A stretch of 64,000 bases of DNA from contig FTLJ01000455.1 of the NCBI GenBank assembly GCA_900155495.1, positions 62,001-126,000 on the forward strand, given 5' to 3'. Below, one piece after another: positions 58,394 through 64,000 of the stretch; position 1 is the stretch's first letter; the number at the start of each line of letters is the position of its first letter. The position numbers and the translations under genes are program-made. The stretch comes from Porogramme epimiltina (Eukaryota; Basidiomycota; Agaricomycetes; Polyporales; Polyporaceae). The notes under the pieces were generated by a model. It had not been told where the DNA came from. It did no database searches and saw only the letters and a program-made list of their open reading frames with translations.

Positions 58394-61283
58394 ATGTCTA
58401 TGGAAGAGAGTATCAGCTTGGAGGAGACCAACAAGATCCGTATTTCTCTTGGTCTCAAGCCGCTTACCGACGACAAGGGTCCCACCGACGATAAAGAGAA
58501 ACAGGCAGAGGACAACTATGCTAAACAGCGCGAGCGTGAAACGAAGGACCGGGAGACGAAGTGCGTACTATTGCTCTATGAATGTTCGCGCATTCTAACT
58601 AATCGTTGTGGATGGGTCTACAGGGCGATCCAGGACCGCATTGCGAAGTGAGTACATTCCTTCCAAGGACACTGCTATGCGTGCTTCTACCCCTTGGCAG
58701 CTTATGCCGCCTGAAGCAGAGCATGATGCTCATTGGGCGCTCTTCGTAGGGTGAGGAACAAGCGAGAGCTCAATGCGAAGCTCAAGGGTACGACCCTTGG
58801 TGATGCGGACGGCGACGTAGATGATACCCTTAAATGGATCAAGAAGAGCAAGAAGAGGGAGAAGGAACTCGCTAAGAAGCGACAAGAGGAGCTGGAGAGT
58901 ATGGACAAAGTCTTTCAGGGTGCAGACTACACAGAAAGTGCGTCCGGAAACCGTCTGTATGTGGTGAATGATGTCTGACGCGATTTCTGCCGCAGAGGAC
59001 CTGGAGGGACTCAAAGTCTCTCATGACTTCGAGGGCATGGAAGATGGTGAGGCCTGTATATTGACCTTGAAGGACAGTCGCATTCTCGACAATGAGGGTG
59101 AGCCAATTGTATCTCTTTTCATCAGGCAACGTCGCTGATCAGCTATCGTCAGAGGATGAACTTCAGAACATTGACATGGCCGAACGGGAGCGAGAGAAGA
59201 AAAACCAGGAGCTGAAGATCAAACGGCGAGACTACACGGGTTATGACGACGACGAGTTTGCTCCTGGTGTTGACCCTATGAAGCGCGCAGTCCTTTCTAA
59301 GTACGATGAATTCTTAGAGGGTCCGAAGGAGACGGTAAGTGCTGCCTCATATTATGCGCTACTTCTCTGACAGGGATATAGGACTTTCGTCTCGGAAGTT
59401 CATCAGCCGTCGCCCGCGCAAAGGGAGGTGACACACCGGCTGCAATTACGGTCAACAAGTCATTATTGTCTATCGACTATGCCAGTACGTCTGCATTGCT
59501 GCTCTACATATCCTGACTGCTGACTCATCCTCTGCAGAGAATTTGGTGTCAGCGGACTACCTGCAACCTGGAGACGTGGAGTTCAAAAAGCCCAAGGTAT
59601 GTCTATACCAGTGGTAATATGTAGTACCTAGAACGCCTCTCATGTTCTTCGCCCCCCAGACGAAGAAAAAACGGTCCTCTCGTCGTGTTAATGCGGAGGA
59701 ATCTGACATTCCACCTGTCAACGGCGAAAACCAGATGCAGGTAGACGAGAAGCACATTGTCCCTCGACCACGTAATTTGGATGCCAATTTTGTAGACGAC
59801 GACGAACTGCAAGCCGCTTTGGCACGCTCGCGACGCGCAAAGCTTCAGAAGCCCAAGAAATTATCCCCGGAGGAGATTGCGAAGCAAAGTAGGCATACTA
59901 TGTTCCCCTCTCCATCACCTGCACTAACAGCTGGTTTCAGTCGCTGAACAACGGGTAAAGTCCGAGGTGAAGGACGTTATCATGGTAGAGGACGACGAAG
60001 AGGCCACAGAAGGCGGTCTGACGATCGACGATACTTCGGAGTTCGTCCGTGCGATCACTTATGACCCCACTGCTGTCAAGAGAGAACCTGCGGAAGTATC
60101 AGTCAAACACGAGCCCTCAAAAGAGCCTTCCAGACCCACTCCTGGCACCGCCGTCAAGCCGGAAGACGATGATCAGGTTATGGAGGAGATCGAAGCCGGC
60201 GAAGTGGTGGTAAAGGAAGAAGAAGACGAGGAGGCCATGCTGAACGCTATTGAGGACGCAATACGGCAGACGGAAGCGATGGAAGCGGAACAAGAGACGG
60301 GCAACGCAGATGTGACCGTTGGCACGTCCCTCGAACAGACGTTCGGGTCCGGCATGGCCGCAACGCTCAACATCCTCCGGCAACAAGGCGTGCTCGCACG
60401 GCCAAAGGCAGACCAGGCCGAGCGAGAGCACGTGCAACTACAGCGTGACCTCTGGCTCGCGGACTACCGGCAGATGCTCGCGCAGCGCGATCTCGAACGC
60501 ACCAAAATGCGAGGCGGGAATAAGGATCAGGCAACGCGCGAGTACGAAAACCGGATGCGCGAGCAGCAGGAGGCGCGCCAGAACCTGGACACCTTCAAGA
60601 ACTACAAGCCGGACGTGAACATTGTGTACTACGACGAATTCGGGCGCGAGCTGACGCCGAAGGAGGCGTGGAAAGCGCTTTCGCACAAGTTCCACGGCAA
60701 AGGTTCAGGCAAGGGCAAGACGGAGAAGCGGCTGAAGAAGATCGCCGAGGAACGCAAGAAGGAGGCGATGGCGAGTGGCGACACTCCGCTGAGCATGAAC
60801 CAGGCGTTCCAGATCCGTCAGGAGAAGGCCGGTCAGGCCCACTTCGTTCTCTCCGTCGGTAACAGGGGGTATGTCTCGGTCTCGTCTACACATCCTACTA
60901 TCCGTAAGCTGACAATTCGTGCCAGTGCTGTGCCACAGGCGGCTGAGTTCTTCGACAGTCAACCGCTGACGAAGGGTAAGACTGAGAAGAAGAACAAGAA
61001 GAAGCAGGCGGGCAAAGACACAACAATGCAGCTCGATTCGACCGGGTTCATGACCCTCCCCGCACCATTGCCCAATGGTGGTAGCCCGATACCCGGCGCA
61101 TCGACGAGCAACTCGCCTGCACCCCGTCCTGGCTTCTCACGTATCTCATCTATCACCGAGGTTGACACTTCGAAGGAGGCGACACCGGTACCCTCTGACA
61201 GGACAAAAGTCGTTATCGGGCTGGGCGCGAAGCGGAAGGCAACTGGTGATGCGCAGGGCACGCCGCCACCCAAGAAGCGGTAG
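58394..61283 (+). CDS. SNU66: U4/U6.U5 tri-snRNP protein SNU66 (SART1 family)
   Basis: Large tri-snRNP protein needed for spliceosome activation. MSMEESISLEETNKIRISLG, LKPL is the conserved SART1 N-terminus; later VRNKRELNAKLKGTTLGDAD, DLEGLKVSHDFEGMEDGEAC, ILTLKDSRIL, KIKRRDYTGYDDDEF, DPMKRAVLSKYDEFLEGPKE, KNLVSADYLQP; then the long final exons with GGLTIDDTSEFVRAI, MAATLNILRQQGVLARPKAD, VNIVYYDEFGRELTPKEAWK and ALSHKFHGKGSGKGKTEKRL. All SART1 blocks appear in order. Rich in Lys/Glu coiled coil between them. The tail after GNRG is less certain: the last intron near 60865-60926 should be spliced before SAVPQAAEFFDSQPLTKGKT, the usual C-terminal block. Stop TAG 61281-61283. Converges with RNase H2 gene. 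Confidence 0.93.
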
Positions 61284-61423
61284 TGTCTACCACCATTACA
61301 TCCCTCCTCACATCGGTCTTAGTTGTTTTCCACACTACGATGCTAATTATACAGAACCTGCACTGTTGTACATGTATATTACACGGACGCTCGCGCTAAT
61401 AGTGGGTATTTTGCACATCCGCC

Positions 61424-62720
61424 CTATAGGGTGCCTGCACTGGATAGACTGAGATCCTTGGTCACCGCACATCGGTCCTTATCACGCCCAGTTGCGCTTA
61501 CGAACGCCTGTTGGAGGGTGGCTTCGCCATCGTCAATCCTGCGGGTTTGGTTTGGTCAGTGTTTGGCAAACAAATAACACGTAAGAATAAGATGGGATGG
61601 ACGCACCATTCTACTTGGTGAGCGTCTTTCTCTAGCACGACCTTGATTGTGGCCCAGGAGAAACGAACGAAAGAAGGATACCCAAACGTGGGTTCAAGTG
61701 AATTCCTGATCCACGCTTGAGTTTTAGGGTCTGAGGTCATGGCACGTTAGCACGGATGACAAGACCAGCTCGGGAATACGTTGCGTTGAACTTACCAGAC
61801 GGGTACCCACTTCCAGTCTCTCCAATCCACTTCGCACCGTCCTTAGCTTTCTGGTTGCGCTCCTCAGGAGTTGAAGGACTCTGGAAATACTTGGATGTTA
61901 CAGTCTCAGGCACCCTCTCTTCATAAATCCAGCCCTCTATCCACGCATCACGGGTGACTTTAGCGGCCACACTCGCCGCACCGACAATCTTGAACTTTTG
62001 GTCTGCCTTAGCTGTCACTGTAAAGGATATGTCGGGGAACAGGGAGGAGAGATAGGCCTGATACGGGCCTGTCTTTCCAAGAGCATCTACGTAGACCTGT
62101 CAAATAGATCGGTGCGTCAGTGTTTGGAAACTGGGTCCTAGGTGCACGGGGATTGGCGAGGCCTCACTTCGCTAAGCTGGATACCGCGAGCCAGAACCTC
62201 TCGGATGAGCAGGACGGTAGCATTCTGTGATTGTTGGTTGAGGTTAGTCGGTGGTCGGCGAAGCATTCCTGCCGAAATGTTCTTGGGACTGTTTGGCAGC
62301 GGTTTGAGAATGAGGGAAACGCATACTCCGGAGGACATACCCACCTCAGGACGCGGACGGACCACCCCAGGTTTGCAGGATCGGAGCACAATGTGTCCAG
62401 AAGAGAAGAGCGCACCTGCGCGGTGAGTGTCTTGGAGTCTGTGGTGGTTGAACGCTACGGTGGGGAAGATACCGCAATATGGTTGGCGTACCGGCAAAAC
62501 CGAGTTCCTCCAGTGATTCCTTATATGCGACAGGACAGTAGGCGACACCGTATACCAAAGGTCCAAGAACCGGTCCTCTTCCTGCTTCATCGACACCCAG
62601 GATGTAGGGACCAGCGGATGTGGGGACGGGTGAGTGATAGGTGTAGGATTCGATGAGGGGAGCAGAGGGGTCAGTGATAGACGGAATGCCTGTTGGCGTG
62701 TCTGACTTGTCGGAGGCCAT
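61424..62720 (-). CDS. RNH201: ribonuclease H2 catalytic subunit
   Basis: Removes ribonucleotides from DNA and RNA primers. Exon 1: [20 protein letters not shown], then [26 protein letters not shown] with the first catalytic Asp and Glu. Then [20 protein letters not shown] with the third acid, [40 protein letters not shown] with the fourth acid, [20 protein letters not shown] and [26 protein letters not shown] and [15 protein letters not shown]. The GSGYPSDPKT motif with its Tyr is rebuilt across an intron. Ends [13 protein letters not shown] and [11 protein letters not shown] at 61424-61426. Complete and apparently active. Confidence 0.95.
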
Positions 62721-63051
62721 TACGAGGATGCGATGTATGATAGAGAAAGCCTCTCTCTGTGTTGGAGACGAAGTGTGGCTCGAGGTCGCTCACACGCGAC
62801 GCGTTGTTTTTGATTGTTTGGTCTGACGCGTCGTGTCACAGCCGTAGGTCACTCAAGCTTGGGGCCGTAGTGGCCTTGGGGGCCCGAGTTCTGCAGACTG
62901 CGCATGCGCCTCGGGCCTATAGCAAGCTCCATGGGTGTGGATGTTCAAAAATGTCTGGCTCTGGCTTTGGAAAAAAGCAAATACATAGGCATACAAAAAT
63001 CCGTTGACAGTCGAAGTCATATGTTACAGACACACAGTTGTGTAGACAAGT
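62721..63051. other. intergenic, RNase H2 promoter side
   Basis: About 330 bp between two minus-strand genes. No coding exon or clear promoter element recognised. Confidence 0.45.
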
Positions 63052-63946
63052 CTAGTGCATACCTCCAAATTCATCCATGCTCATTCCCCGTGTAACGCGT
63101 CGGCGTACCTCTGGTGACAGCGAACCATCTGGTGCCATGCCACCCATACTCATGGCTGGGCTCATTCCCATCCCAGCTCCCATCCCCATCCCAGGATTCA
63201 GCCCCATTCCAGGACCTGGTCCGCGTTGCATCGGCGATGCGGGGACGTCACCTCCACCATAGAATTGCGCCGGGGGTATGCCGGACATGCCACCGTAGGG
63301 ACCGCCCATCGCCTGTGCTCCTCCTGGAAAGCCGTGTCGAGGCGACGCCATGGATTGTGGGTTACCGAACATTTGGGCTTGTGCCATTTGTGGGTTTATT
63401 CCACCCTGCAAAGAGCTGGTCCGGAGCATCCTGGGGGAGTCGACAGCGTCGTGTTGTTGGCGTTGCGAGAGGCCAGAAGATGAGGGCTCGTCGGAGGTGT
63501 TCTGTTGGGCATCTTTCATGTGCTCCCGAAGGTCGCTAGGATCGTAGTACAGGTCCGAGAACTCATCTACAAGAAATCTGTAGCGACGCAACCGTCTGTG
63601 AGGAAGATGAGGCAGTCAGACATAAAATAAAGCATACTGTTGTGTGCCAACGTCCCATTGGGGCCCTCTCTCCGCGCGAGCAGTCATGAGGAGAGAATTC
63701 CACTCGGATGCACTTTCCTAGAGAATGATGAGGCTCATTTTCTTCACTTAAACTTGACGAGGCACATACTATGGCCTGCGCGAGGGCACTAGCGGGCTCA
63801 AGTGCCGTCTGCTTAACGTCCACGCGAATCCGCTTTTCGCGAGCTACGGACTCAACATTTGCGGTGAGAACGGGGCCAATGCGCTGTGAGTTGTGTCTTG
63901 GAACACTGATTTTGAGGTCACGATGGGATTTTGTGGAAGGAGACAT
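63052..63946 (-). CDS. Met/Gly-rich tailed protein, unknown function
   Basis: Three exons. Exon 1 from ATG 63946: MSPSTKSHRDLKISVPRHNS, IGPVLTANVESVAREKRIRV, DVKQTALEPASALAQAI. Exon 2, bounded by introns ending at about 63722 and starting at about 63637, reads ESASEWNSLLMTARAERGPQ, WDVGTQQ. Exon 3: RLRRYRFLVDEFSDLYYDPS, DLREHMKDAQQ, then a low-complexity tail of Met, Gly and Pro (GLNPGMGMGAGMGMSPAMSM) and MSMDEFGGMH, TAG at 63052-63054. The first 130 residues should be helical and folded, the rest disordered. I do not recognise the family. Confidence 0.65.
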
Positions 63947-64000
63947 GGGATGGGATGGCGCAGGAGGGTAGTGTGGCGGAAAGGGATAGCAGAGGAGCCA

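Noticed and set aside
1..64000. tRNA genes, rRNA, CRISPR arrays, intact transposons
   Set aside because: No tRNA-like internal promoter and cloverleaf pairs, no direct-repeat arrays and no transposase or reverse-transcriptase motifs were seen on either strand.

Overview
The window is nuclear DNA of a filamentous basidiomycete, most likely an agaricomycete. Genes are packed at about one per 2 kb on both strands, almost all are split by many 50-65 nt introns with fungal splice sites, GC is high, and several proteins read like families I know only from mushroom-forming fungi. I see no operons, CRISPR arrays, intact transposons, tRNA or rRNA genes. Gene models below were spliced by eye, so outer boundaries are firmer than every internal exon edge.

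Left part (1-21.9 kb): the 3' end of a GH5 exo-beta-1,3-glucanase; a gene-poor 1.7 kb; an unnamed mitochondrial protein; an ER Hsp40 (SCJ1 type, ending RDEL); cullin-3; tRNA exportin (LOS1/XPOT); an F-box protein; a Gln-rich protein; and a membrane-anchored protein of unknown function. Middle part (21.9-41.5 kb): a secreted sedolisin protease, a coiled-coil protein, a membrane-anchored metallophosphoesterase, a GPI-type aspartic protease with altered active-site motifs, a glutathione peroxidase, a low-complexity orphan, the ribosomal-protein chaperone ACL4 and an unknown nuclear-looking protein. Right part (41.5-64 kb): COX11, a DNAJC8/Spf31-like splicing J-protein, RMI1, mitochondrial carnitine acetyltransferase, a UPF1-like helicase, PAM18/TIM14, EFM4, SGD1/NOM1, SNU66/SART1, RNase H2 catalytic subunit and a Met/Gly-rich protein.

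The genes are mostly independent housekeeping functions: mitochondrial biogenesis (COX11, PAM18, carnitine acetyltransferase, unnamed mitochondrial protein), RNA and ribosome work (exportin-T, SGD1, SNU66, DNAJC8, ACL4, EFM4), genome stability (RMI1, RNase H2) and secreted degradation (sedolisin, aspartic protease, glucanase). Several are head-to-head pairs with short shared promoters (COX11/DNAJC8, SGD1/SNU66, ACL4/its neighbour).

I found no convincing new multi-gene system. The strongest unexplained signal is a block of about 2 kb (48.89-50.89 kb) almost free of CpG, lying across the convergent 3' ends of the carnitine acetyltransferase and helicase genes while both reading frames stay intact; it looks like old CpG methylation decay or a RIP-like process. 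Other points are two GC-AG introns, a cullin stop codon placed behind a last intron, SUMO-interaction-like motifs at the RMI1 tail and the altered active-site motifs of the aspartic protease.
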